A stretch of DNA of 64,000 nucleotides, from positions 23,909,803 through 23,973,802 of the forward strand of contig CM028339.1 of assembly GCA_016647705.1 (NCBI GenBank). The letters run 5' to 3'. The stretch's first letter is position 1. Every line of letters begins with the position of its first letter. The notes under the pieces were generated by a model, which was not told where the DNA came from, did not search any database, and saw nothing but the letters and a program-made list of their open reading frames with translations. Of the stretch, positions 45,149-56,486 are shown one piece after another. The translations under genes and the position numbers were made by a program. This DNA is from Eucommia ulmoides. Its lineage: Eukaryota > Streptophyta > Magnoliopsida > Garryales > Eucommiaceae.

Positions 45149-47515
45149 GTGTCACACCTCACCCCAGACACCCGTCATGTGGGGCCGGTGTAACGTAGAC
45201 ATGACACCGCCCAATTGACTAGCCAATCTCAATACGTCAATAACAAAAGTGTAAATCTATACAACACATTTACCTAATAGTAAAAATATTTTGTAATAAT
45301 AAATCATTCTATAACATTTAAATGGATCAAGCGTTGAGTATAGAACCAGCACGTAACTAGTAAAATTCTCCATAATATAAGCAGTGAAAATAAAACAATA
45401 AATATAAGTTCCATTCCAACCCATCCAGTAAAATAATACCAATCACCATAATAAATAATAAATCGCCCAATATAAGTAAAACATCACATCTCAAACACAC
45501 ATCTCAAACCACCACTCCACCACAACACACACTGGCTAGCCACAGTAATCGTTTTAACCTCACGATCGGGAGTTGCAACGGTACCATAACATTCGTAGGA
45601 ATGCCTTCCTATGAAATATCCACACCCCTTTTTGGGGAGAAATATAATGCACACCCCTTACGGGAAGAAACATCCATATCCCATGGGAAGAATCCACACC
45701 CCTTACGGGGAGAAATATAATCCACACCCCTTTTTGGGGAGAAATCACACCCCTTTCGGGGAGAACAATTATGGCATCGTTAAAATCATCAATATAGTTA
45801 AAAATCCACATTCCTTACAGGAAGAAATACATTTTCACGCCACATCGTCAAAAAAATCCACACCCCTTATAGGGAGAATATAAACCACACCTCTTTCGGG
45901 GAGAATTTCCAAAATCGCGTTTTTCCCTCTCCTTTTTAAAAGTGCCACCGATTTCAGTAAAAACTATTTTTCCACCTTTGTTTTTAGAAAACCAAGCTTT
46001 TTTAGAAAACCGTATATTCTTCACTCTCTTTTCGAAACCACCCATTTCCAACGAAAATTATCTTTTAATCCTTCTTTTTAGAAACCAACACAATTCCCCG
46101 GAAATTCATTTTACCAACTCACCCAAAAACCTGCTTGATCCATATCATTTATGAAATCGTACAGTGTAAGTAAACACATATGTTATCATATATATATGGA
46201 AAATAGTTTGGTAAGAAGACAGTACATTCACCTCGTTAACCGCTCTCCAAAACCTTCACTGACCACACCCTATCGGGACACCGGTGCCTGCGAGCCTAAT
46301 AGTAATAGAGCCTAAATTAATATCTTATCTAAAACATCTAAAACATCTAAATCATGAAATGCAGATCCTATATTTCAAATCGTTACTATTTTATGTACCA
46401 CGTAATTAAAATTAATTAATCGTTAGGAAATTGTTATGATTCTGGGATTTGTAACGTTAAATAAAATTTAATTTAACGAAAATTATTAATCGATTGAAAT
46501 TTCACCTGTTTCTGAATCGTTTGGCGACCACGAGATAGATTTTTTATTTTCAGTGGGGTGGTTTGTGTAATTCCCTTTTCTTTTCTTTTTTTTCTTTTTC
46601 CCTTCTTCTTCCTTATTTCTTTTTTTTTCCCGTTCCTATTCTGTTTTGGTTTCCGCCAGCCGGCCACGCACCACCCGTTGGCAACCACCCTCACACACCC
46701 AGTAGCAACTCCGTCAGACTAGAACGGAGACTCACACAGCCGCCGACCAAACAAAACCGACACATACATACACCAACCTGAAAACTGAATGGCATACCCA
46801 TCCACCAAAAATCGACTGCCGGACACACCCCGCCACAGCGACCAATAACCGTCAATAACCACACTCACACCGTTGGATCAAATACACACACATACCTGCA
46901 CACAGCAACACACATGCCCACACTATCCCAGCTGGAGAACGACAGTCCACGCACAAATGCCACACACACACACACGGACACACCCCTAGTCGGCCCATGA
47001 CCCCCAGCCGACCACCCATACATACACGAAGTCAACGAACGCATACGCACGTCTGAACCACACGCCGAAACACATACACCCACATACACTACCGGAAAAA
47101 CAGAGCACCCACGACCCAATACACATATGTACACAGCTATACACCCACTCTCCGAACGACGGTCGTCTGAACAACGCTCACTTCGCTGGCGACACACATA
47201 TACCGCCGGCTGGACGGACGGACATACACACGCACAACCGGAGCCCACTGTCGACCTCCCTCTTTCTCTCATTTATTTCTTGTTCTCATTTTACAGCCAA
47301 CATACACACACACACTCCACTTACCCAACTGGAGAGACGGGGACGACACCCCCACCGGACCAACAACAACGCCCACCAATGACATAACAACGGTGATCGA
47401 AAAACACACACACCGCACCTCTGCTAGAGCAACGGTTGTGATCCGAAACTCACCACCGTCGAACCCTCTCTCTCTCTATTTCCTGATTTTCTTTTTAATT
47501 TCAGATCTGATGAGA
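45149..47515. mobile_element. 2.4-kb insertion in LTR B, likely solo LTR of another Ty3/gypsy family
   Basis: LTR B continues only after this block. It starts TGTGTCACACCTCACCCC, which resembles the TGTCACACC start of several plant Ty3/gypsy (chromovirus) LTRs. It holds the CACACCCC...GGGGAGAA repeats at 45600-45907 and a CA-rich, GC-richer stretch at 46640-47470. Long frames there are Cys/Val-rich translations of (CA)n and are not called. The right boundary and any target duplication could not be fixed. Confidence 0.5.
45600..45907 (+). repeat. About nine tandem units with CCCC-GGGG palindromes
   Basis: The unit is CACACCCCTTTCGGGGAGAA with variants (CCCCTTTTTGGGG, CCCCTTACGGGG, CCCTTATAGGG) followed by short AT-rich spacers such as ATATAAT. 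Every unit keeps the small inverted repeat even when the loop changes. Confidence 0.85.
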
Positions 47516-47657
47516 TTTTTTACGCGCCCTAAGTCCGAAACCTTCATTTCCTCTTATTTTCACGAATTTACCCTTTCCTTGTCCAACTTGGACTGGGCTT
47601 TGGCGGCCAAACATAGTTTTTAGGGTTTTCTCATGTTTTTCATGCCCCAACCTTTCA

Positions 47658-47666
47658 TATAAATAG
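47658..47666 (+). promoter_or_regulatory. TATA box of LTR B
   Basis: TATAAATAG is followed by GGGTCATCC; the matching place in LTR A reads CTACAAATAGGGTCCTCC. The block downstream is conserved between the two LTRs, as expected for R/U5. Confidence 0.6.
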
Positions 47667-49465
47667 GGTCATCCTTTTCCCACTTTATTCATTCCGAAAT
47701 TTTGTGAAAAAAAAAACCCTTAGAGAGTAATTCTCATCAAAAGCTCTTTCAGGAAACCGTCTGCAAGAGAGAAAAACCCGAATATCAGGATTCTTGACCT
47801 AGAACATGTATGTTCTTCTTTTATTTTTCAGTTTATATAAATATCTCCATAATTTAAATTATTATAAGCTTTTTATTTCTTTTAATTGTCCAATAACTCG
47901 ATTAAAAGCGTCGGGATGCAGTTTTCTCATTCTCAATCTGAACCTTTGAGCGTTTAGACGATGATATCTACACCTACTGTTTCATTTATTTATTTAATTT
48001 TTGCATTTTTTTTAATTTTTTTTTTTTTTTTTTGTAATTCATAAAGAGAAAAAAAACAAAAAAACTAAGTCATCTGATGATCCGATAAAAACACCTGGGT
48101 GGATTTCTCATGTTTAAACTTAATCCTCGAGCGTTAGGTGAAGGATGTTCTAATTTTTTATTTTTCTGCATTTGTTTTTATTTTTTTATTCTTGTTATCA
48201 AAACCCTAAAAAATAAAAAATCCAAAAATACAAAAATAATAAAATCTTAGTTTGTAAGAATTAATCCTTACGAACCTTAAGGTGAATCCGACGATTCGAT
48301 AAATCGTGGGAGAGTTTTCCATGGTTTCGTTTCCATTCCCCGAATCGAGTGGAATTTAGAAATGATTGGTTTTAGGAAATCTCTTCCCTCGGTAAATTCT
48401 TTCGTGGGATTCCGATTAAGTTTCAGAAAGATTGATTCGAACAAAATTGTTTCCGCGAACCTCTCTCGATTCCCATATCCATAGAATTTGAGAGAATTTC
48501 AAATCGGGATTTCTTTAAATTAATCGGGCAAACTTAAGATAGATACTTTTTCATCCATTAGGCATATTTATTTCTCATATCATTTAGACAGCATGTTTAG
48601 GACACTTTTACCACTTACACGTTTTATACATACAGTTTTTTTTTTTTTTTTCACGAATCCATGTTGCTTTTTCACATCTAGTCACGACACGTGCACCACT
48701 TATATTTTTTTATTAAATAATTAAATCATTTCCATGCATAATAATGTTAATTCGCTTAGTGTTCCCTCTTCAATTCCTATATCCATATCAAGTTTGCATT
48801 GACATATTTAAATCAAACCCTTTAGTATTTTTTTTAGTTCGTTTTTGCATAAAAAATAAAATTCATATAGATATTAGTTTTGCGTTCATATTTTTAATCT
48901 TAGTCACCTCTTTTAGTTTGCCTATTTAAATAAATAAGTCTCTCAAAAACATACATACCCCCCCACCCCCGGGAGGATTGTCCTTATCGAATCCTTAATA
49001 TTCGGTAAGAGGTTATACTGGGGGAACATCTCCAAAAATACAAAAACTTGTCCCACCTTATTTGTGAAAATACCAAAAAGATTTTATAAGAAGGAATTGA
49101 TTTCAAAATGAAATAAAATGTTCGGACTAAACTAATTAGGCTTATGTGGACATAAGGTATTGTTTTTGGACAAACGTCTTGGGGTGCCTAACACTTTCTT
49201 GAGCGTAACCGACCCCTAAGCCTTGAAATGAATCTTTTTAGTTTGACTGGGTAGTGTTGGAGTTAATTTTTACTTAGGCCTTTTAAATTATTTTTCTAAA
49301 AAATCGGTGACCTAGCACACCATTTAAACCCAATACTAGTTGGCGACTTCTTATTTCTAAAAATGGCCTAAAGTATTTTTTTGAGAAAATCGGCACTTTG
49401 AAAAACCCCTCTCACCTCAAGCTAATTATTATTTAATATTCTTTATCTTTTGAAAAATTGGGGCT

Positions 49466-49670
49466 CATCTGTCCCTACTAAACGTTGATCGAATCATGAT
49501 AATGTGGTCGGGTTATCGGAGGGGTGACCTCACCATTCGATCATTTTTGGTCAGTCCTTGGAAAGTGGTTGGACGGCCTTCATGTCACGTGGTAGATCAA
49601 TGACAATTGGCGTTCATATAAGGTCAGTGACACGTACCTCGCTGCTATGTGGTGACTTTTGAGTGCTGCA
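49466..49670. other. Flank after LTR B, nothing recognised
   Basis: A GC-richer stretch containing 'gtggtcgggttatcgg' and several 'gtgac' words. I see no frame or repeat that explains it. Confidence 0.3.
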
Positions 49671-50430
49671 AGTGGCTTCGTAGAAATGCCCCTCACTAAT
49701 TTTCATTATGTTTCCACATTCGATCTTTCATTTTCTTCTAAACCATTGTTCTCGACCACCTCGACCGAGGTCACACCACCTAAAGATTTCACCTTCATGA
49801 CCATTTCTAAGAAATGCAATCATAGACGACATGCAAGTGACGGTAAGAACAAATCCAAGCGAATTAACTATTATATCTTTTTCAAATTTATTGTCATATT
49901 AGTTTTAGACCTGCATATTGTGCAGGGTTAGATAAATTATAATAATTTTTTAACATTGAAGAATAAAACACAAATATATCATTTGGTTACTTTGAAAGTA
50001 ATATCGGAGAATTGATGCATAAATTTTAGCGAGTAATAGCGTTTTATAAATACCGAAAAAAATACACTGTTAGAAACTACATAAATGACCATAAAAGTAA
50101 AATCATATTTTTATAAATTAACTTTTATTATTATACTATAAAATGGCAAACAAATAATCATATAGTACGATTAATTTTATCAATTTTTCCAAGTCAATAA
50201 ATTCTAAGTTAATTAATTTATTTCGTATTTACTTTCTTTTTGGACAAAAATATTTTTTGAATTACAATTATTAGTTTATGTAATTTAAAATTTGGATTAG
50301 GAAAATTAATCATATATTTATGTATTAATTAGAAAAAATTAAATATAACTATAAATAATAATAATTGGGCCACTCATTATTTAATATATATAAAAAAATA
50401 TGAAAACTCACCAAAAGGCTTGGAGAAGTA
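49671..50430 (-). mobile_element. Duplicated flank plus Helitron-like copy 3
   Basis: Bases 49671-49898 repeat 36480-36707. The Helitron-like element starts at 49899 on the plus strand. Its minus-strand end is CCTGCACAATATGCAGG, TCTAAAA, then CTAA followed by T, and the hairpin stem is perfect. The body matches copy 1 to about 50420. No Rep/helicase is present. Confidence 0.6.
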
Positions 50431-50450
50431 ATTCCCTAAACCCTAAAACC

Positions 50451-50485
<35 letters not shown>

Positions 50486-51350
50486 AAACACGACTTAAAA
50501 ACCACAAACACTAAAAGCTTAGGTGGTGTTTGGTTAATGTTGGTGTTTTTCTATTTTTATTTCTAATAAATTGGGATGTGAATTTAGTTTCCGTTTTGAA
50601 GTATTCCAAGAATAGAAACATATTTGGTAAAAGTTATTGTGCTAAAATTACTCACCACTACTACACAAATCCAACTGATGAGGGAATATTCAACAAAGCC
50701 CAAATAGGAGACACGTGTCATGACAACATAACACCGTGAGTAAACCGACTATGGGCGCCAACTCGGTTAATGTTTCATCCTCTAACTCCGGTCAGAGCCA
50801 GGCCCCTGGGCATGTTAGTTATCACTAGTCGTACTAGGGAGCAGACAAAATGGTCTCCACATAACAAGGAAAGATTCGTTACCTCCCTTAAATAATGACT
50901 TTATGATTTGCACCCATCATCTACGCCACCTTAATGGTGATAGGCCAAAATTGACGCCACATTAATAACAGCGGGTTGCGAATCAGGGAAGACTTGCCAA
51001 ACAAGTCTCCGCCCTCCTACACATATCAGAACGTTGAGCTAACCAGGTGCGCACAATTTTTCCTAGTTACCACTCTGCCAAAATTCTATTAAAAACTCTT
51101 GACTGATTCTCACATTGGAGGTACAACACCCACCCGTGATGCATTACTTTGTTGGAACTCTAACTGAAGGAAAGTGAGTTAAACTAGAGAATATTCTAGT
51201 GATCTGAATCTCAGGGTGACATGTCCAATGATCCATTTTTGGGCAACTTAAATAAAAAAATTAGTATACTAATTTAACTTTTACTTTTATAGATTTAAAC
51301 CACTATCCATAAGTTGGAGTTCAAATCCAGCGCTCAGGTTTCTGCCTTGT
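50431..51350. other. T/A palindrome and LTR-like GC-richer stretch
   Basis: A T-run runs directly into an A-run at about 50453-50482, forming a perfect palindrome. From about 50650 to 51200 the GC content rises, and phrases such as 'gacacgtgtcatgac' and 'gggcgccaactcgg' resemble plant LTR sequence. I cannot define ends. No coding region is seen. Confidence 0.35.
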
Positions 51351-51354
51351 TTAT

Positions 51355-52025
51355 TCATCAAACTAACAACAATATTATCCTCATTTTACTGTATATGGAC
51401 AAGATGATCATTACATGAGATGATCTATGTGGAATCTCTGAACTCAAAAAATTTATCAGTGATAAATTCAAGATGAAAGAACTTAGTGTGCTCACTTCTT
51501 TTCTTGGCCTCAAAATTTCAATTGGTTCAGATGGATACTCTTTTTCTTTCAAGCCAAATATGCCTCTAATCTTCTTTTAAAAAGTGGAAACACTGACTCC
51601 ACCACTAGAAACACTCATTTGAAGTCGAATATTAGACTCGCTCCTCTAGATAACTCTCCACTCCTAGACGCCACTCTCTATCGCCAAGTAGTTAGAAGTT
51701 CTGTATATCTCACAGTTACTTGCCCAGACATCGCCTATGTCATCCATCATATTAGCCAGTTCAATCTGCTTATCGAACTATTCATTACTCGGTTCTTCTT
51801 CACATTTATCGGTAAGTCAAAGACACCTTATTTCACGGACTTTATTTCTCTACCCAGTTCACTCTTATCTTACAGGCTTATTCTAATGGCGATTAAGCTG
51901 GAGATCCCACCGACAGATGTTAAACTACTTGTCACTATTTATTCTTGGGTAATTCTCTCATTTTCTAGTGCAATAAGCATTTCTTTCCCTAATCTCTCGC
52001 CAGAATTAATTAAATTAATGTAACC
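51355..52025 (+). pseudogene. Ty1/copia pol fragment: reverse transcriptase end and RNase H start
   Basis: With frame changes the plus strand reads LLYMDKMIIT, where copia reverse transcriptase normally has the catalytic YVDD, then LKKFISDKFKMKEL and FLGLKISIGS. An ATLYRQVVRSSVYLTVTCPD block follows near 51660-51730, and AYSNGD near 51870, with AGDPTDR after a stop, from the RNase H start. The second catalytic Asp has become Lys and several stops are present, so it is inactive. The lineage cannot be fixed from this fragment. Neither LTR of its parent element is recognised nearby. Confidence 0.85.
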
Positions 52026-53483
52026 AGTTGCCTCCTCTCTTAGTCACTTATTCTATCTCTTCACCAAACACATTATTCCGCTCCATTCTCTCAAATATCC
52101 TCATCCCTAAATCACCAACTAATGCACTATTCTTCTCTCTTTCTCTTTTTCTCTCTCTCTCTCTCACTCACTCCTTTTTTTTTTTTTTTTTTTCTCTCTC
52201 TCTATCTCTATTTCTATCTCTATCTTCTACTAGAAACAAATGCCACCATACAATCCTAGCCTCTAAACAACATCCATCATCGCATAATCCGAGCTGCTAT
52301 CGCTGATCGCACTAACCCTAATATCGTTTCTACGCCGACATCCACCACTTCCTATCTCTTAGATCTAGTGAAAATGCGAACATAGTTGGTGGAAGTTGTT
52401 GAAGACAGTCAGATCTAGTTGGTGAAATCATTCAAGAACTATATTTTTTTTCTTCTTCTCATTCAAAACCATAATCCCATTCTCCTTGAAATTGATTTCT
52501 CTTTCTGATTTGGGAAACATTAACCTCCAATTAGGTCTTCAGTTGGATAAATCTAAGTTCGATTTCTCTATTTTTGCATTTTCTCATTCCATCGCAGGTA
52601 CACACGTATCTCAAAAATCCATACCACTCTATACACAAATCTTTTTTATTATTTTCTTCTCTTTCTTTGGTAGGTTTTCTTTCATTCTATTCCTCTACCT
52701 TTCTTTGGTAGGTGTCCAAATCGTGAAATTTATGTGTATTTTTGTGCAATTGAGAGATCGGGATTGAACTTGGAAGTGTGTCTGTGGATGAATTTTGTTT
52801 TTCTTATTTACCAATCTCTCTTATTGAAGTGTGATGAACATCTGCATAAAGTAGTTGAACTCATTCTAGATCATTTGTGATTATCGTTTGAATTTATAAT
52901 TCGATTTCTTTGAGGCCCTGAGACTGATCTAGCTATTGTGAGGAAGATAAGGGACATAATCGATGAGCAAAAGATGTTACGATACAGGTCATCAACTACA
53001 CTAAGAGTGGTATGGATTCCTATTGCATTTTTTTAAAGTTGATACTTGCATTTTTTTTTAAAGTCCATTTTTGCTGTTTTTGATCCACATTTTTTTCGAT
53101 TACAATGTGTAGCTACATTTCCACTTTCTTTTGTATAAACAGGGATAGGTACAGTATTTCATTCGAGTACTACCAGATAGAAGGGAACATGTTGAACTAC
53201 TTCACAACAAGAGAGCACAAACAAAATATTGTGTTCAATTTAAAATAAGTGTTTATAACGCTGCTATTAAATATAATTGTTTCACTTATTATTGGGTTAT
53301 TTGAAAATAAGAATGAAGAATACAAGAATGTTGTATAAACGAAGAAAATTTTATTCATTTTAAAAAAAAAAAAAATTAGAGTTGTCATAGTGAAACTTTA
53401 TTGTTCATTTGGAAACATTTATTAATTATTGGTTTTAATGTTCATTGTTTTTTTCTTTTTCTTTTTTTCTTTTTTCTCTTTTT
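52026..53483. other. Gene-leader-like sequence with CT repeats, unidentified
   Basis: CT-rich runs (52136-52215) and UTR-like sequence are followed by a short peptide-like stretch near 52915-53010. It reads PETDLAIVRKIRDIIDEQKM and is followed by intron-like T-rich DNA. This may be a captured exon, but I do not recognise it. The rest is AT-rich without a gene. Confidence 0.3.
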
Positions 53484-53578
53484 GAGATTCGTGGGTAGAC
53501 TAGTGGTAAGGCCTACCCCTCCTCAGGCAAGTGGTCTAGGGTTCGAATCTCACCAGGTGTGTGAGTTAAAAAAATATT
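53484..53578 (+). mobile_element. tRNA-derived SINE
   Basis: GTAGACTAGTGGTAAGG resembles an RNA polymerase III A box. About 40 bases downstream, GGTTCGAATCTC matches the B box (GGTTCGANNCC). The spacing and the phrase 'gtctagggttcgaatct' are as in plant SINE heads. A short tail ending in an A-run follows at 53567. It cannot fold as a complete tRNA, so it is not called as a tRNA gene. Confidence 0.65.
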
Positions 53579-55208
53579 TATTGTTTTTATGGACGACTTA
53601 TTATTATTGATTATTGCTAAGTTCATTTGAAAATAAGAGTTGAGTTTAACAATATTAGTCTTGTCATTTAGAATTGTGCATGACGTGGATTATACATGGT
53701 ATTTGGGAATATTATATAAATAAAGGGGACCATATCAATTTTTTATTTTTTATTTTTTTGCTAAATTATGTTATTTTTACATTAAATTAACCTTAAATTT
53801 CACAATAAAAATTAAAACCTGTCTCTTCAGGCACCAGTTATACCCTAGTGATATAAACAACTGAAACTTCTTCACAATGTATTGTAACAAAGCTCATTAT
53901 GACATTTATGTCTTAGTATTACTTCGACAAGGCACTACAAATTGCAAATATTATTATGAATATTTATAACTATTTCACTCTAAATTATAACGAAATTATG
54001 TAATATTATAATTTATGTAATGTCATTTTTGTACCGAATCTCATTATGAAATTTGTTTCTTATACTTCATCTTAGCTGAACTGTCGGGCCGACAAGTTTT
54101 TTAGTACAACGGCTACGTCTCTCTCTCTCTCTCCCTCTCTCTCTCTCTCTTTCTTCAACTTCATCGCATGCATGCACCACCAAACACTATTTGTTTTGGG
54201 CAGATCTAAGTTCTATTTGGTGCAATCTAACTTTGATTTGGTTCAATCTGGCTTCAACTTAACAATATCTATTTTCAATTTCTCTAAACCTTTTCCTAAT
54301 TTTTAAGATATTTAACGCCTTTAAAAATCCCCCTCCATTGCTAATTTCTTTATGCATCTATAAAGTCAAGTATGATTTTCTTCATGTATCCATCGTCGAT
54401 GTTATTCATTGATGCTCTTCGTTTTATTTTCATTCGGTTCTTTCTTGATTTTTATTGTTGTTTTGTATTCATTTTACTGTTGCTTTGTATTCATTTTAGT
54501 GTTACTGTTGCTTTTTATACTCTGCGTTGAATTTTGGGTGAGATTGTTTCTCTATTATATCTTATGGTTTTAGGTTATTAGAGAGGCTAGGGAGGATGAA
54601 ACCGATTGTTTGTTGAAGAATTCAAGTTGTTTTTTGGAGGATTAATGTTAATTGAAGGTCTATTTGTGAGGAATTTCTACAAATTAATTTTATATTAGTC
54701 ATCATACTATTTTTTGTGTGTGTGTTTTGGTTTTGTTATACTGGTTCACCGACTTCTATTTTGTTTATGTGTTATTATAATCAATTCTTTAATTTCATAA
54801 CTGGTTTTTAAATGGTGTTCTTCAATTTCATTGTTAAGATGTAAGTTTCTATTCTATTTCGAGAATTGTGTTTGAATTTCTTTTGTAGATATTGTTCTTC
54901 TCCCAATGTAAGTTTTCATTTCCATTTTTTTGCTTGAATTTCTATTCTTGTTTTTCTTTGATATTATTCTCTTAATTTGCTTTTGATAACCCTCTATTAT
55001 CTTAAGATAAGGAACTAATGGTTAATACGTAACATGGTTTACACCATTTAGAACCTAGGGTTAGGTTTGAAGAAGTTAGGAGGAAGATGAAGGTCAGAGG
55101 AGGGAAATTCAATTTTTGTTGCATTCAGACCTTGAATTTCACCCCTTTGATTATTGATTCCCAATATAACTGAAGAAGTAGAATTCACGATTTAGTAGTT
55201 GAGTAGCA
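53579..55208. other. AT-rich stretch with CT repeat, upstream of the tRNase Z fragment
   Basis: No coding region is recognised. A CT microsatellite lies at about 54117-54152. From 54590 to 55200 the sequence could be the original upstream region of the tRNase Z fragment, but nothing proves it. Confidence 0.3.
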
Positions 55209-55742
55209 ATGGAAGCAAACACCAGCAAGCCAAGCTTGGAGTCATTCTATTCGTGTTCAAATTTGAATTCGAAAAAAATAAATAAATAAGGAGGGTACTC
55301 AATCGAGGGATTGTTGATTGCTGGGCACAAGACGTGCGTAATACTCACAACCCTCAATTTAGCATTTGACAACGGCAAGTGCCATCAGCACACCATCTCT
55401 CATAAGTTTCTCTTTGTCTCCCACGATCACATGGATCATATGGTAAGTCTTCCTATTTTAATTTCAATTCCATAGTTCCGGATTAAGTTGAATTTGGTTA
55501 GTATTCGAGCTTTATAGTTGAAATTACACTTTCAAAACTCTCCTTAGGCCTTAAAGCTAAATAAAGTTTTTGTTTCTATCCGAAGGACTGACCATGTATG
55601 TTGCAACACGTGAATTATACAGAATGACACCTCCTATAGTTATTGTATCTAAATGTATAAAAGAAAGTGTTAAAAAGCTCTTCGAGGCTCACTGGACAAT
55701 TCAGAGCTTAAGCATACTCTGATTGACTTGGGCGGGGATAAT
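55209..55742 (+). pseudogene. TRZ: Two-exon fragment of a short-form tRNase Z gene
   Basis: tRNase Z removes the 3' trailer of precursor tRNAs. Exon 1 (55209-55442) opens with ATG (MEANTSKPS) and has an in-frame TAA near 55290. It then reads GYSIEGLLIAGHKTC, LNLAFDNGKC and FLFVSHDHMDHM, which includes the metal-binding H-x-H-x-D-H motif of the metallo-beta-lactamase fold. A GTAAGT donor follows at 55443. Exon 2 (about 55585-55742) reads GLTMYVATRELYRMTPPIVI, KESVKKLFEAH, then after a frame change NSELKHTLIDLGG. The rest of the protein is absent. Blocks and exon order match plant short-form TRZ1/TRZ2 proteins. The fragment is not expressible as an enzyme. Confidence 0.85.
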
Positions 55743-56451
55743 GCTTGATGCTTGAAACAATTTTATTTATTTATTTATCTTCTATTGTTATTGGTGGTGG
55801 TGGTGGTAGGCTGTTTTTGAGTGAAGGCAAAATTTAATACCATCAAATTTGGGTTTTTAAATATGGTAGTTTTGTTCTTAGGTTGGTTGCCTGGGTAATA
55901 AAAAAATTAATTTTAGCCTGATTTGTTTAATTTTTTTATTACATAAGCTATAGTATTACTCTATAGCTTATGTAACTCTATAGTATTACTTTTTTTTTCC
56001 CTGTGTTGTTGGTAGAATTGTTAACAAGAAAGGCTTACTCTTTTGTAAGTTTAATTTTGTGGACTAAACATGTTTTAAAATCTGAAGTGTTCATTTGTAA
56101 TTTTTTAAATGCATATCTAAATTAAAAATTTAAAACAACTTGCTATATATATTCTAAACTTAATTTATTTTTATATTTTAATAAAATATTTGAGGAAATA
56201 ACGCACTGACTTACTCCATTCTTAAAATAAATAAATAAATAAATAAATAAATCTCTCTCAAGTAAATTGCGAAAAAGATTATATGTAGTGATTTTTTTTT
56301 TTTACAAAATAGAAAAATAGTTTATACACATAATTGTAGAAAATGAAAGGGTACATATTCAAAGTATATTCTCAAAACAAAATTGTATACAATTCAATGT
56401 TGACTATTAAATGTCGATATTTTTTACTGTCGAAATATTTTTTTTTAATTT

Positions 56452-56486
<35 letters not shown>

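Larger units (their letters stand above)
44790..49465 (+). mobile_element. LTR B of the second Tat-like element, split by a 2.4-kb insertion
   Basis: The LTR starts TGTAGACACAGCATTTGG at 44790, right after a short polypurine tract. It matches LTR A to 45148 and again from 47520. A TATA box TATAAATAG is at 47658-47666. Its far end includes 'ggtgacctagcacacca' and TTGGCGACTT near 49340, which mirror the minus-strand LTRs at 27.7 and 7.0 kb. The exact end, near 49465, is uncertain. AT-rich stretches at 47980-48300 and 48540-48960 show no gene. Confidence 0.65.

Noticed and set aside
43925-45907. CRISPR-like arrays (regular repeats at 43925-44470 and 45600-45907)
   Set aside because: Repeats are directly abutting or have short AT spacers without unique sequence, in a plant retrotransposon; no cas genes.
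46865-47272. 135-codon minus-strand frame rich in Cys and Val
   Set aside because: It is a translation of a CA-rich repeat stretch inside a solo-LTR-like insertion; no family resemblance.
52028-52306. Ser/Phe-rich 92-codon frame
   Set aside because: CT microsatellite translation just after a dead pol fragment.
53491-53560. Possible tRNA gene
   Set aside because: Box A and B words are present but the acceptor stem and anticodon arm cannot be formed; a SINE head explains it better.
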